Positions 48,580 through 61,389 of a stretch of 64,000 nucleotides of DNA are shown here, piece after piece. Position numbers and translations under genes: made by a program. Under the pieces are notes generated by a model. It saw only the letters and a program-made list of their open reading frames with translations, was not told the DNA's origin and did no database searches. Numbering within the stretch: the first letter of the stretch is position 1; every line of letters begins with the position of its first letter. Source of the DNA: Seriola aureovittata (taxonomy: Eukaryota > Chordata > Actinopteri > Carangiformes > Carangidae); contig NC_079379.1 in assembly GCF_021018895.1 (NCBI RefSeq), positions 20,458,776 to 20,522,775 on the forward strand, given 5' to 3'.

Positions 48580-49165
48580 GACATCTGAAAATCTTTTGCT
48601 TCATGTGACGTGTCTGCTCGCTCTGTGAGGAAAAATGCACTTTAGCAGCTTCTTGGTTCGCTGGCTTGGCCCAGGAGGGGAGATATTACGGGTGGTGATG
48701 TGGGACCTTTTTTGCGATCAAGTCTGTTCTCAATGTGTTTGCTTGGGCCAACCCAGAAGGTTGCACAGATGCTTCGTGCAAGCAAAACAGAAATGAAGAA
48801 TGATGCAATGATTCAGTTAGCAAGTGGATGTTTACTCTTGTATTTTAGTCTAGTCTAAAAAAAAACATATATCTGATGTTTAAGCACCTTTCCGTTGCAC
48901 AGATAATTAGACTGATATACAGAGGTTGGAGTCTCAACTCTTTAACTTCAAGTCCCAGGTTACTGTTCGAGAATCAAGCAAGTCAAGTCAAAATTCTGAT
49001 GATCACATTCAAATCAGTGAAAGACAGTGGTCATGAAGAGTTTAGTTTTACTTTCAACATTCAACTGCTTACACCTTATAAATCTTACTGATATTTGACA
49101 TTTTGTGTGGGATCTGTGCACTGCAGCCACCCACAATTATTATTTTTAGTCTTCTTCTTATTGTT
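48580..49165. other. Non-coding stretch, nothing specific
   Basis: No feature recognised; a short A run near 48857-48865. Confidence 0.5.
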
Positions 49166-49387
49166 ATCTCCACCAAGGAGGTTATGTTTTCAACTTTGTC
49201 TGTTTATTTGTCAGGAAAAAGTACTGAAATGATTTGCACCAAACTTGGTGGAGGGATGGAGCATAGGTTAGAGAAGAACTCATTAAATTTTGGTGCAGAC
49301 CCAGGAATTCTTTTTATCGCTGTCTTTAACGTGTAGGATTGTTTGGCCTTGGTGGAGGTATGTGCTCTACTGAGTGCCATTCTAGCT
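49166..49387 (+). repeat. Fuller copy of the CCACCAAGG-type repeat
   Basis: It begins 'atctccaccaaggaggttat', has the core 'aaacttggtggagggatgg' and ends 'ggccttggtggaggtatgtg' followed by 'ctctactgagtgccattcta'. The outer 'ctccaccaagg' and 'ccttggtggag' are inverted repeats, so the unit looks like a short TIR element (MITE-like). It aligns in order with 24299-24512 and its end with 11613-11653. Confidence 0.75.
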
Positions 49388-49499
49388 ATTAATATTACTA
49401 TACCTCTCTATGAGGAACTTGTCCTGTACTATGATCTCTTTCTCTCTCTCTTTTTCTCTTCTCCTGCAATCCAATTTGATTTATTTATTTATTTTTTGA

Positions 49500-49828
49500 A
49501 TTTTGAATTTTTCAGATTCATTTGAACAATATTACAGAACAAAACAGTTTCCTTTCCCATCCCCCAGAAAAAAAAAAGTCAATGCATAGAGTTAAACATA
49601 GACATTAGGCTTTCAACGGTATCTCCTTAAAAGAGTCTTTGGTTAACCACAGACGGCTTGTTATGTCGGTGTCAGTGATCTCCCTATATACTCTGCCAGA
49701 TTCTCAGATAGCTGTTTTATCCTTTTGTTTAGCTATATGTGATCTTTTCAAGAAGAACAGAACTATTAATTTTTGACAACCATCTATCAATGAGGGGAGG
49801 GGACTCAGATGCAATCCAAATTTTTAGT
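49500..49828 (-). mobile_element. L1/Tx1-like LINE remnant, ORF2 C-terminal end
   Basis: Minus-strand translation from 49826 gives LKIWIASESPPLIDRWLSKI and then 'LLEKITYS', with stop codons after it. The pattern of a hydrophobic W, Pro/Ser, 'W(L)..I' and 'LEKITY' is that of the extreme C-terminus of L1-clade reverse-transcriptase proteins. Three in-frame stops follow within about 25 codons, so it is dead. Downstream (toward 49500) lies 3'-UTR-like text. No endonuclease or RT catalytic motif is present. Confidence 0.55.
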
Positions 49829-49852
49829 GTTTATAGTCTGACGCCTCTGGGG

Positions 49853-49945
49853 TTAAAGTTTGGTTGAGTTTAGACAACTAAACCTTCTTCATCAAGGTTG
49901 GGGAAAGATTATAGTCATGGTTAAAAGAAACATTAACTGTAGGTG
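49853..49945 (+). repeat. Interspersed repeat fragment, related type
   Basis: 'gtttggttgagtttagacaa', 'caaggttggggaaagattat' and 'atggttaaaagaaacattaa' match by motif order a common fish repeat with 'ggtttaggcaac...ttggggaaagatcatggtt'. It may be the same broad family as 46492-46640. Confidence 0.5.
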
Positions 49946-50104
49946 GCACAGCCCCTCGGACAATTCAGCACCTCAAATATTCAGTGGGTGGGTGGGTGTG
50001 TAGCAAGTTACATTTTCACACAGGAGAACACACAGCGTCCTGTCACAGACCTGTGATTAATCTTCTCCTTGTTATTAGCAGTAACCACAGTGTCTCCCCA
50101 ACCT

Positions 50105-50242
50105 TAAAGCAATAATGTGACATTACTTGTTTTCTTGCCAAGAGTTAGATGACAGGATCAACACCCCCTCACTATCTGACTGTTAAATACGAGGCTACAG
50201 CTAGCAGTTAGCTTAGTTAGCTTAGCTTAGAGTAAACACTTG
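50105..50242 (+). repeat. GCTAGC-type fish repeat, 5' part
   Basis: 'aataatgtgacattacttg', 'ttttcttgccaagagttaga', 'gaggctacagctagcagtta' and 'gcttagttagcttagcttag' follow the order of the copy at 16857. The copy ends after the TTAGC centre. Confidence 0.7.
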
Positions 50243-51476
50243 AGCAGAGGAAGAGGGGGTAGTATCTATTTTCTCTCTCGGGAGCGAACATATTTCCAAC
50301 TGTTGTTTTTTAACTGCCATAATCATGATCTTTCCCAAACTTTACCTCACTGTAGTTGCCACGCACAGAGTGTTCTTGTTCTCGTTTGGAGAATGTGGTT
50401 TACATCCCAGTCCTATTGTCAGTGTTGAAGTCAGACGCTTCCTACTCCGAATTACTCATCACCTGCTGTTGCAATGTCCTGCTACTTTTGCTTCTGAGAA
50501 ACAGGATAGGGATTATTTGAAGAACATAAACCTAGATAACTTTAAGCATTTTTTTAACAACAAATTGCTGTTGTTTTTCTGGTGAGGGCGCTGTCAGTAT
50601 TTTAATGCAGCTTTCATCACATTTGAACTTGTGGAAATGTGTTTCCTGCATCAGCGCGGTCTCTAAATTTCTCCAGGAGACTTGTAGATCAAAGTTAAAC
50701 TTAGTTGCGTATTTCCACATATTTCCAGCCAACAGAAACAGAATATTGATGTTGTGTTATTGGAGTCATGTCATGGAGTCATTATTTGAGTGATGTGCTA
50801 TGATCCAGATTTATATAATATTACATTACCACTCTGCTATATGTTGTATCTCTATTGAGCTGTTTGATTATTATTCATTAGCTTGCGCCACATTTACTGA
50901 ACTAAGCACAAATGTGACGGTACCTTTGATTTGTTTCCAAATTTACATTGTTATTGCTTCAGTCACATTGAAGCATTTTTAATAACACTGTGATGAAAAA
51001 GCTCCTTATTTTCTCCTTGTTTTACACAGCTGTTATACCTGCTACCCCTTTTTTTACTCATCTTTACTCAATCAATTACCAGCCTTCAACAGTTTCCATT
51101 CAGTTCATGTGAGAAAATTTGATCTTGATTTATTTATATGATGATGTGGTAATGTAACTGCAGCAGTAGTCGATGGCTGTCACTGGCTGTCATGTTTCTA
51201 TCTCAATATTTTGATGTACTGCTACATAATACACACCAGTTCCTGTTGTGAAAGCATAAAAATTCCACTAAAAGCCATATTTTGCGCTGCGGTTTTCTGA
51301 TGATTAATTTGACTCAGAAACCACACCATCCTGCCTCAGCAGGCGCGGCGAGGAGCTCAAATGAACAGGTCCCGACCTCCCAATCTTCCAGTCAGGGAGA
51401 AAGAATGCGCTACAAGGTTCCTTTTGAATTCATTTATCTGTGTGACTTTCTGAGTTTTCTTTTGCAGAACTAAATG
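50243..51476. other. Non-coding stretch, nothing specific
   Basis: AT-rich and without recognised repeats; open frames are under 90 codons and lack domain character. Confidence 0.55.
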
Positions 51477-51493
51477 AAAAAAAAAAAAAAAAA
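51477..51493 (+). repeat. Poly-A run (17 nt)
   Basis: Seventeen A in a row. No retroposed gene body was recognised upstream. Confidence 0.85.
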
Positions 51494-52230
51494 GACTGTG
51501 AAGAAATATATCTCTGAGCGGAGAAAAAGCCTTTTGAAAAGTTTATTTCCAGAGTGAAGCGGAGCGAGTTGGGGGTGGTTTCATGTTCCTGTTCTTAGTT
51601 TTTCAATTCGCACACTGGACTTTGCTTGTACAAACAACAACGTGGTTTGAGCTGCTCGCGAGACGGATGTCATGGTCTGTACATCTGAATGACAGGAAGG
51701 CTGCTTATCATGTTCCTCATCGCCAGGCTACTGACATCTGTCACCTTAAGTCTTTCTCCTTCCCTCTCTCTCTCTCCACCGCCCTAACACACACCTATAC
51801 ACACCCGCACACATGCACACACTGTTCTGCTAACGCCGAGTCCCCACTTCCAAAGCATCTCTGCCACTTATCTCTCTCATCACTCAAACTGTTCGCAGTA
51901 GCACTCCTGCTTCCTCTGCGGCACAGGGGAATGAAAAGAAGGAGACGGGCGAGAAGGGAAAGGGAAGAGAGGGGACGATTCATTCATTCGGGAGGGCTCA
52001 TATGTTCTGAAAGGTGCTGCTTTGGCAGCAAAAACTTTCCTCTGACACATGTCCAATTGATACTTTGAAAGGGCTGCCCACTCAGCAGAAGTGATGGGAC
52101 AATTCTCCTCGTCTGCAGATTGGGAGATGAGAGTGTGATGTTAAGGAAGAGAGAGCGGCGGAAGTGCTGCCGCCGACTGAAAACTCAAGATATCACCTGC
52201 AGCTGTTTTCGTGGGTTGTTTTATCGATTT
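51494..52230. other. Non-coding stretch, C/T- and GA-rich patches
   Basis: C/T-rich near 51750-51780, CA-rich near 51787-51825 and purine-rich near 51930-51975. A 161-codon open frame (51583-52068) runs through all three and is best explained by composition. The part after 52030 is unique-looking. Confidence 0.5.
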
Positions 52231-52236
52231 TTATCC

Positions 52237-52345
52237 ACTTCCTCCTCATCATCATCAATGTCGCCCGCAATGTCAGCCCCCACCATCATCATCATCATCA
52301 TTATTTACACAAGTGCCATTCATCATCATCATCATTATCTCCTTC
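52237..52345 (+). repeat. (ATC)n trinucleotide repeats
   Basis: Three clusters of CAT/ATC units (52242-52256, 52283-52302, 52319-52337) separated by short unique text. Confidence 0.9.
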
Positions 52346-53327
52346 ATAATCACTGCTCATCAGCATGTGTAGCAACTGAATGTACAAATACTATAGTCAA
52401 TAAAGTTTTACTGTACATGTACAAATAGTGGTTCAGATAAAGTTTTACTGAACATTCAAACCTGACGTTAAAGACTCTCAAAGTCACAGCTGTGCACGGC
52501 CCAGATCACTGACATGCTAATGCATAAACAATAACACAATGGTGCAATTAAATGATATGTTTTAAATGAATGAGTGGGGAAACATAATGCATGATGCAGG
52601 TTGTTCCGCAGACGGCGTGAGGGATCACTGAATGATCTGACTGAGGATGAATGCTTCAGTAATGACCTACTACAAAAGAGCTTAATTTGTGAATCCCTGT
52701 AAAAGCATTAGACATCAGATGCACTGGTCTCTGACAGAAGACACAAATTTCACTCACTGTTAATGAAGTTCCAAAAGACGATCACACAACACTCCAAATA
52801 TCAATAAACGTCACCACGCTGGGCTTTTGTCAAAATCCAGTTATTACAACGAGCACAGAAGTTATATTAGTCAAAAAGTGACAGATTATAGTTGGCTGTA
52901 TTAGCTGTGTTGAGTCGTGGCAGTCTTGTACACAGCTGTGACATGAATGGTTACACAATATGCACATCTGTAAGACTGTAGCTGGCTCCGGCAGCCATTT
53001 AGGGAATTTAACAGTCACATCTACAGAAGAGACAGACTGCACACTGATCTGTGTTTTATCTCTATGTGTTGGTTACATCATTAGTTAGTATTTAGATTAT
53101 TAGATTATTTTGATATTATTTTGATGACACCACAAGAGTCGACAGAACAGTGTGTGGATCTTACACATTTCAGTCTGTCCCTGTCATGAACTCCGGGAGT
53201 TAACACTGATGTAAGCTAGTTAACACACTGTGAAGACCAGGCTGAGTGTCAAGAAACACCAACAACAAAAGCAAATGAATGACTCTTTGATATAAGGCTT
53301 TAATCGCAGTCGGAAATAATTTAAATT
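52346..53327. other. Non-coding stretch, nothing specific
   Basis: Contains a doubled 'aaagttttactg' unit near 52402-52451 and short tandem 'ttagatta' words near 53092-53107. No gene recognised. Confidence 0.55.
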
Positions 53328-53840
53328 GTGAATGATTTATTTTTTTAATTTATTTTATGTAACCTTTACTTAACCAGGCAACTCATTTAGGAACAGATCC
53401 TGGCAAAAAGCAAGCTTGTTGCCGTTGGGGCTAAAAAAGAGAGAACAGAGAAAAGAGAACAGCAGGATACATCTAAAAAATTACTAACGTACAATCGCAA
53501 CAGGCATTACATAAATAACATGTCGTCAATCACACAGCAGGCAGGCAGCGCAACAACAACAGCATCAGACAATACAACAACAGAACTAGAGTAGCATGCA
53601 CAAGCAGGAGCCAAGTTTGGACATATTAGTGGGTTGAGAAACAGCTACATATATCAGTGAGAAAGTCCTTAAAAGCTGACCTGGGGATAAAACTGTCCAG
53701 TTTTAGTGTTGCAGCAGCCTGGAATGATGACAGACTGAACACAGTATTTGTTTTGCCAACTTTATCGCCTTTGTCCCCGAGCTTGAAAAAAAAGTTCATG
53801 TTTCAGGGAACACAAAAATTCCTGCCTGTGCCTCTATGAA
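53328..53840 (+). repeat. Interspersed repeat with 'aacctttacttaacc' head
   Basis: 'ttatgtaacctttacttaac', 'caggcaactca', a section of short A- and AC-rich words, then 'aagtccttaaaagctgacct' and 'gcagcagcctggaatgatga' follow the layout of a long fish repeat known from many loci. There is no coding. Its class (LINE-derived or DNA-element-derived) is not decided here. Confidence 0.55.
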
Positions 53841-55448
53841 ACAGAACTACAGTAGATACTATAATACCTAAGTGTGTTTCCATTAGAGCTAACTGCCTTC
53901 TTTTGTTATCACTCAAGCAGCTAGAGCGGATGCATTGATATTAATATATTTCCAAAAGAATTAGGCCACTGCAGCAGAATGAAGCCACTAATACTGGTGT
54001 TCTAAGATGTTATTTTAGTTGCACAATTTAAAATGTGCTTTAATAATCCTCTGGACACGACAGAAAATTATTCTGAAGTTTCGAATGATTTCACTGTTGA
54101 ACTGTTGTGGCTACTTTAGTTCATGTTGCGCAGCAGAGTTTCTTTAAAATGCAGTTTCAAGTCCCAGAAATGGTGATAAAAAACACAAAAACATGAACAA
54201 TATGTTTGTTATCTTTCAAGCTTGGACACACATAATCTCTCCTACAGAAGTTACACATACCCAAAACGAGCCACAGTCCACCGGGCAGCTCTGGTTTCCT
54301 GGCTGCTCTGGAACTGACTGTAATAAAGGCCGGGAAAAAAATTGCTCAGGAAAAAGAAAGATAGTTTGATAGTAACTCAGTCTTTGTCTTTCATTTATAT
54401 GTGTGGTGATTTTGTCATTAAGCATTTTCTGATGTGGTCTGCATTGTCTCTTCTCATCACCTACACCTATATTTTCAGCTTTACTCTTGTCACATTCGAG
54501 TGTGGCAGCGCTACAGGAAAAGCCTAAACTATTGTAACTCAAACAAACAAGTTGAACCCACCACACGTGGATTAAACTGCATGACAGTCACTTTCCCAGC
54601 TTTCTTACCAGCAGCCTCTGCAGCAGGAACTGTGTAATCCAGTGTGAATGCAGCATATTTTTCAATGGACGTGGTGAACCCACATATTTTCTCCAGAGGC
54701 ACTGATGTGTGCAAATAGTTATTTATTATTTCAAACTTTGGTTTTCCTCTGCTGACATTTTAAACAGGATGACCTTAAGCCTGGAAGAATGTACTGGCAA
54801 AATATACAGTGTATTTTCAAATTAATAACTGGATAGACATTTCAATATGAGTTTAATTGTGCATAATTATCAATGTGTGATTCATCTGATTACTACCCCG
54901 ATGAGAAAAAATGGAGTGCAGGGAGTCGTGTCTCATGATTTCTTGTCTTTCCTGTGGTGAAAGTCTCTCTCCTGCATCTTGTTGCTGTCTGCCTGGACAT
55001 CTTTCTGCACTCCCTTCTGGCTGAGGAATTATGAAGATTATTCCTTTGAACCTTCAGTAAACATGTCAAATCTTCAAAATATTTATCATTAACTGACGGT
55101 GACACACTCCAGTGACAATGCAGGATCCCGCATTTTCTTGCCTCAATACTGTTTATCTTTTCTGGCTCATTGTCCAAGTCATAGTGGGGAAGACCGAGGG
55201 AGACTTTGCTCCTGAACTGACGTCAGCTGACTTTGGGGATCAGCAGGTAGCAAGCAAGACGTGGGAACTTGGCTTGGCTCCTGAGGAGTTGTAGCATTTA
55301 TTTACTGACAAACAGCCAAAACTGCACATACACTGCACGACTACATTCACAGCTATACTACTAACTCCTAACTCTCTGCTCCAATCACCAGCCTCCTGTC
55401 ACACCCCCACTGTATTCCTCTCTCTCTTGCCCACTTGCTATGCCCAAC
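53841..55448. other. Non-coding stretch, nothing specific
   Basis: Contains the short match to 27015-27060 at 54374-54416. A minus frame of 116 codons (54216-54566) and another of 94 codons (54893-55177) have no recognisable domains and overlap open plus frames. Confidence 0.5.
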
Positions 55449-55638
55449 GTTAAGCTAGCTAGCCTCGGCCTGTCCCGTCACTTTCCGATAGCGACTCACT
55501 GCAGCCTCCATTCTGACCTGAAGATGTAGCGCTGCTTATAGGACGTATTACAACCTCTTATCTTGTAAACACAGCGATGGCCGAAGCTCTTGTCATGCGA
55601 CAATCAGCACCACTTACAAATAGAAAACTTACAAAAAG
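55449..55638 (-). repeat. Reverse copy of the 5758-5970 repeat
   Basis: In reverse complement it shows 'tatttgtaagt', 'gagcttcggccat', 'gtaatacgtcctataagcag', 'cgctacatcttcaggtc', 'gagtcgctatcggaaagtga' and 'cgaggctagct', in the same order as the copy near 5.8 kb. The exon-like part of the other copy is not present. Confidence 0.7.
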
Positions 55639-57009
55639 CCTCTTTAAAGTGGCGCACTGACCAACAGACCTCCCAACTGACATTTACATCCACAGAGCCA
55701 AGCTTCCAGTGCGGCTGAAAATAACTGTTGCTAGACCCTCAACAGCCCTGTGAAGCCACTGCTCAGTCATAACTCTGCTTGGAGCCAATAAACTGCTTAA
55801 CGGTTTAGCAAAGTGGCCTGCTATCATCTGTGACAGTGAGTTTGCAACTCACTACGCATTAATAAAAACAATAAGAACTCCAGATACAAGTGGAGGATCA
55901 TGGGGGCGTCATAATCCCTGATCAGCCAGGTGTAAAATACTCACTTCCTCTTTAGATAAAATGGAGTCACACTTTCGTGCCCTGGACTGTAGCCTCACTT
56001 CTCACAGGAGCGGGAAATGTGCTGACTTTCATTTATTCACACACACCCACCCAAGCGCACACTCATACACACAGAAACAAACACAGTGAACTCAATAAGA
56101 AGATTACGATGGTTCATTTTCCGTCTCAACTCAAGGGGAAGATTACTAGATTCCCATAGCAAATTAGCTCAAATGAATGGTTCATTATCAGTGTGAAACA
56201 TGGCGGTAGTGGGATGTGATCATTATGGCCGCTCTCGGTTGGCTTGATTAATCATGTAATCACTGAGACTAGCTCGGATTGTACTACATACCACAGTGGC
56301 ATGGAGCACAAGTTGTGATCTGAACTAGCCTGCTTCGATAGACGACATGCATTTTTTAATGATTTGTTTATTTCTTACTGTAAATAGCGAAAAATGGATG
56401 GGATGCTTTAAGATATAAAAAAAAAAAAAAACCTTGCAGATATGTTTCCCCAACCCTGCGAGGCTGTCAGCTGTCTTCATCTGCTTCTTCCTGTCTCCGC
56501 TTCTCGGCATCTCATCTCTCCCAGGTGTTTATTTACAACACAAAGACGGTGCTTTAATGATGCCTCAGGGTTGTCAATGTAATCAGAGAACGATCCTCTT
56601 CATCCACGCGAGCTGTCAGAAAACAAAGGCCTACAAGTTACAGTTACAGCGCCTGCAACACGAACTGGCACCCACGCCGAAGCTCTCGTTCCACCGCGTT
56701 ACCGGGACAAAGATGCAAACAAAAGCTCTGTCAACATAGTCTGACATTGTCTTTGGATAGATCCCTCTGAGTGTAGTGTGTTTACATCTGCTAACAGCCT
56801 TCCTTTTTCAAAGAATCCTCTCCGAAGCAGCCCTAATGATCGCAGCTGATGACAGATTTCGGTGCATTGTGGGAAACAGCTCGCAAAGATCAGCCGACTT
56901 TGGAGTAAAAATAGACACTTTATCCGTGATGCTATTTTGGGTTTTTTGTTGTGAATAATTAAAGCTTTGAGTTTGACAGCGTGTGCACACATGCATGTGT
57001 GTGTATATC
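55639..57009. other. Non-coding stretch with a poly-A run
   Basis: An A run lies at 56417-56431. A 101-codon open frame (56434-56739) follows it and is not low-complexity, but no family is recognised and a same-size minus frame nearby shows that such frames arise by chance here. CA-rich words near 56040-56075. Confidence 0.5.
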
Positions 57010-57012
57010 TCT

Positions 57013-57062
57013 GAGTGTGTGTGTGTGTGTGTGTGTCTGTGCGTGTTTGTGTGTGTGTGTGT
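57013..57062 (+). repeat. Interrupted (GT)n microsatellite
   Basis: About 50 bases of GT with a few C/T interruptions. Confidence 0.9.
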
Positions 57063-57704
57063 AATTACTGGCATTTGCGTAATGGAGCATCTCTCATTAC
57101 AGTGAAGAGGCTTGCAGAGAGCACAAGGTCAAGACTCAATTTATCATCCCTTGCTTCTGAGGGCACAGTGTGTTAGCAGGTGCTGTAGCAGAAGTGTAGA
57201 CACTCAGAATATAAAAATCTCTGCCTCCCACGCCAAGGTAAAAACAAGACGGGAGCTGCTTCATTTCACACTCCATCATGAGAGACTAACATATACTTTG
57301 GGATTTATTTATTCACTTTGAATTAAAAATCAAAGTGGAAATTGAATTCACACTTCACTTTTGTGTAGGGAAATATAAACTCAAATGATCCTGGAGATGT
57401 TGTGCATAATTTTCCATGAGGATAAAAGTGAAACAATGTTTATGCTTCAGGCCTCTCGGTGGCGTTACCCATTGCAACGGTTAACTAACAATTGGGGGTC
57501 ACTGTTAGGAGATGTGCTGTAATCCTGTATAAACTGCTGCTCCCTCAGTGTTGTGTTCACCCTGCATCGTACAAATAGCTGGCTAGCATTAGTTGTCTTG
57601 GATCTATTGTGACTGCAAATCAACAGCTAATGTATGGAGTTATGGAGTAATGTGTTAAAATCACAGATGGGACAAACATCAAAAGCCCAGAGACTGTACT
57701 CCTG
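57063..57704. other. Non-coding stretch, nothing specific
   Basis: No feature recognised. Confidence 0.5.
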
Positions 57705-58075
57705 TTAAAAAACGAGCCCATAGGTCGTTTGTGCAGCGGCCACAGTAGTTATGAATGTAGCAGTTTATGTTGTTTTGTATTATCCATGATCGTTCGACAA
57801 AGTTAACAATGTTGTTATTATTGTGACCATGACAACAAAGATCGTCTATAGTTGAAGAAGTACTTATTTTAACCCAAACCACAATGTTTTCCTTAAACCC
57901 AACCAAGTAGTTTTTGTGCCTAAATCTAACCACGCCATGACCGGTATTATAGTAACCATGGCAACGAAGTTAAGTACTTCTCTCTCGGTACAGTCCGTGT
58001 GTTTATTGTTGTAACCAATGACAACCGAGGTCCGGTACGCCCATTTCAGAAGACACTCCTATGGGTCGTATCAGA
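57705..58075 (-). repeat. Longest copy of the 'cccaaccaagtagtttttgtg' repeat
   Basis: The left 'aacgagcccataggtcg' and the right, in reverse complement, 'tacgacccataggagtg' are imperfect inverted ends. The middle has 'cttaaacccaaccaagtagt' and two 'gtaaccatggcaacgaag'-like words. This fits a roughly 370-bp non-autonomous DNA element of which 46492-46640 is a partial copy in the other orientation. Confidence 0.6.
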
Positions 58076-58899
58076 AGGTTGAAAAAAATCGACATGTATG
58101 GTTGTTCAGGTTTGAGGACTAACAACTAACAACATCTGCCCCCAGCTGCTTCACTGTGGTCATTGTGGTCTACACAGACTTTGGGCCAATCAAATTAAAG
58201 TACTAACATCATCAGTCAGTCACTAAAAGTCCCACCCCCTGACAACACCAATGTAAGAGGTGATTTTCAATTAGTACACAAGTCAAATCAGAGATGTATA
58301 TTTTGATTTTTGCTAAAATTATTTTTCATCTTAGTTCCACATGAAAGGCAAGTTTGTGTCAGTAATCAAGTTTGAGGAATAATCAAAAATGACATCTTTA
58401 AAAAAAAAACACATGGATCAACTGTCATCTCCTTTTGCAAGGAAAAATAAAACTTGATAGACTCACCCCACCCCTCTGAAAGTTTTCTCCCCTCCATTGC
58501 CCACATCTTCATTAATGACCAGATGCCTGCTGATGCTTCCAACACCGTTCTTCTGGGCAAACTCAAGCCTCCAACACTTCTCAGACCCCAGCTGAGTGTT
58601 TGTGCATCTTCCATCAAATCAAAACCTGCAAGTTAAGACAAATATGTCACAGTATGCGATAATTGGAACTAATTGGATAACATTATACATTCAGATTCGC
58701 TGTTTACTTTCCATATCTTGACACATCAACAGCTTGTCATCTGAGCACTCGGCGCTGTCTGATATTGTTGCAAATGAGCTCTTTGCAGCTGTGTGTCAGC
58801 GACAAAAAAAACGGGAGAACAGGCAAGGAGAAGCCAAAATTGTGTTTCCATTTTGCAACTATTCCAGAAAGTTCCCTAATTAGGCCTATCTAGGTGGTT
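58076..58899. other. Non-coding stretch, nothing specific
   Basis: No feature recognised; a short A run at 58401-58409. Confidence 0.5.
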
Positions 58900-59560
58900 A
58901 ATAAATCAAAAGAGAGCAAAAGCATAGGGCCCCCGTGTTGGAATTCTCAGATCTCCTATGAATAAATGATGAAATATGAGACAGACAGAGTAATTATTAG
59001 CTTTCTTAAACATCGTTTACACACCAAACAGGCTCTACATAATGCATGGGGCTGTTTTTAATGGTGCAGATCAAAGGGAATCAAAGCCCCAGTGGTGCCA
59101 CTGTTAAACTGACTGCAATTAAATAAATCATAAACAAAGAACAGTCATGTAGCGGTCCAGGGGCCCTCAGAGAATATCCCCAATGAAAGATACCGATAAT
59201 AAGTGTGTGATCGGATCTCTGGGGTCCCTCTGGACGGCAATTTGAGACTTGTAAATATTACAAAAACTTGTTTGTAGTAAAGATATATCATTAGATGATC
59301 GATCATGCCTGCATTGCAACGTTTATTGCATAAACATTTGAGACAGGGCTGAATTCAATCACAGCCCGGCAGGAATTTTGTGCCAGCCAATCAAACAAGT
59401 AAATTGCTTGTATGGTAATCGGCTAGCTCGCTCGCCTGCTGGTGAGCGCTGACAGTGCTGCGATTACTCTCTCTGCTCATTCGTTTCTAATGCCTCATCG
59501 TTTTACTGTCAACGCTCTAACACCAATCACAGGAGATGCCAAAGATCAAGTATTTGTGTG
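58900..59560. promoter_or_regulatory. Strongest candidate conserved non-coding block
   Basis: Over 600 bases without simple repeats or TE words but dense in developmental-type motifs: 'taattattagc', 'tcttaaacatcgtttaca', 'ataatgcatgg', 'tttttaatgg', 'gatcaaaggg' (TCF/LEF-like), 'gactgcaattaaataaatca', 'ttattgcataaacatttga' (POU/FOX-like) and 'tcattagatgatcgatcatg'. This is typical of vertebrate enhancer blocks. It is inference from texture; the long GT run follows. Confidence 0.3.
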
Positions 59561-59714
59561 TGTGCAAGCGAGAGTGCGAGTGCACGAGCATGTTTGGCTC
59601 ATGATGAATCCGAGCTTTCTAAATTCAACACCTTTGACCTGTCATTCCACAACAGAGGTGATGCCGATAAGGAAACCAAACACCATCACTAAGCTGTCTT
59701 TTTCTGCAGCGTAT

Positions 59715-60802
<1,088 letters not shown>

Positions 60803-60870
60803 AGTTACATTACATTACTTTCATTTGGCAGATGCACTTACAATAAGTGCAGTCATCCTCTGCAGGAAAA
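60803..60870 (+). repeat. Fragment of a common 'cattacattactttcattt' repeat
   Basis: 'ttacattacattactttcat', 'ttggcagatgc', then 'acttacaataagtgcagtca' is the fish repeat whose usual text has 'ttttatccaaagcg' between the last two parts; that piece is deleted here. Confidence 0.65.
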
Positions 60871-61013
60871 AGAGCTGACTGTAAGTTCAAACTTTGTCAA
60901 AATTAAAGGATGAATTTACTTTTTTAATAACGTATTTAATTCATTTAACCCGAGACAGTGATGAGCTGAAACATTATGACCAAATTAAAACACACTGAAA
61001 CGCATTTCTTCTG

Positions 61014-61389
61014 CTACGTTTACGCCTGGCGTCCGAACAACTCTGGAGACTTTTGGAAATGTTCTTGGCCCCGTTTTAGTTTGAAAACTCCAGGGTTGTG
61101 TTGCGACGGGCAAAAACTGAGACTTTAGGAAAAGGTGACGTAGAAACCCTTCCTCGTTTGTAGTACTTTCTGCAACTAATCAACTGCAGAGAAGACGGTC
61201 TACTTCCTGTTTACAGCGGCTCGTGCATGCCCAGTGTACGCGAATGGCCGTGTATGTATGAGTTTTCAGCTGTGATAATATGGATGGAGATCTTTTCTGA
61301 TATGAAGCTAAAACAGTTGGAATCTGGACAGAGATTGTTTTCATTTTAATACGCCATTTTAAAATGAAAACATATTACTGTGGATGTAG
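61014..61389. mobile_element. MITE-like element with 'ctac(g/a)t' ends
   Basis: It starts 'ctacgtttacgcctggcgtc' and ends so that the minus strand reads 'ctacatccacagtaatatg'. The inside has 'ttttagtttgaaaactccag' and 'cattttaaaatgaaaac'. Fish carry a family of short DNA elements with 'ctacgt(c/t)cacacg' ends and such A/T-rich inner words. Only the outer roughly 12 bases pair well, and no target duplication is visible. Confidence 0.45.

Noticed and set aside
51583..52068. 161-codon open frame
   Set aside because: It crosses C/T-, CA- and GA-rich simple sequence that explains the open frame; the predicted protein is a patchwork of Ser/Leu, Thr/His and Arg/Glu runs.
56434..56739. 101-codon open frame after a poly-A run
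   Set aside because: Not low-complexity, but no family recognised, no good splice context (the acceptor tract is poly-A), and similar-sized minus-strand frames nearby show the chance level.
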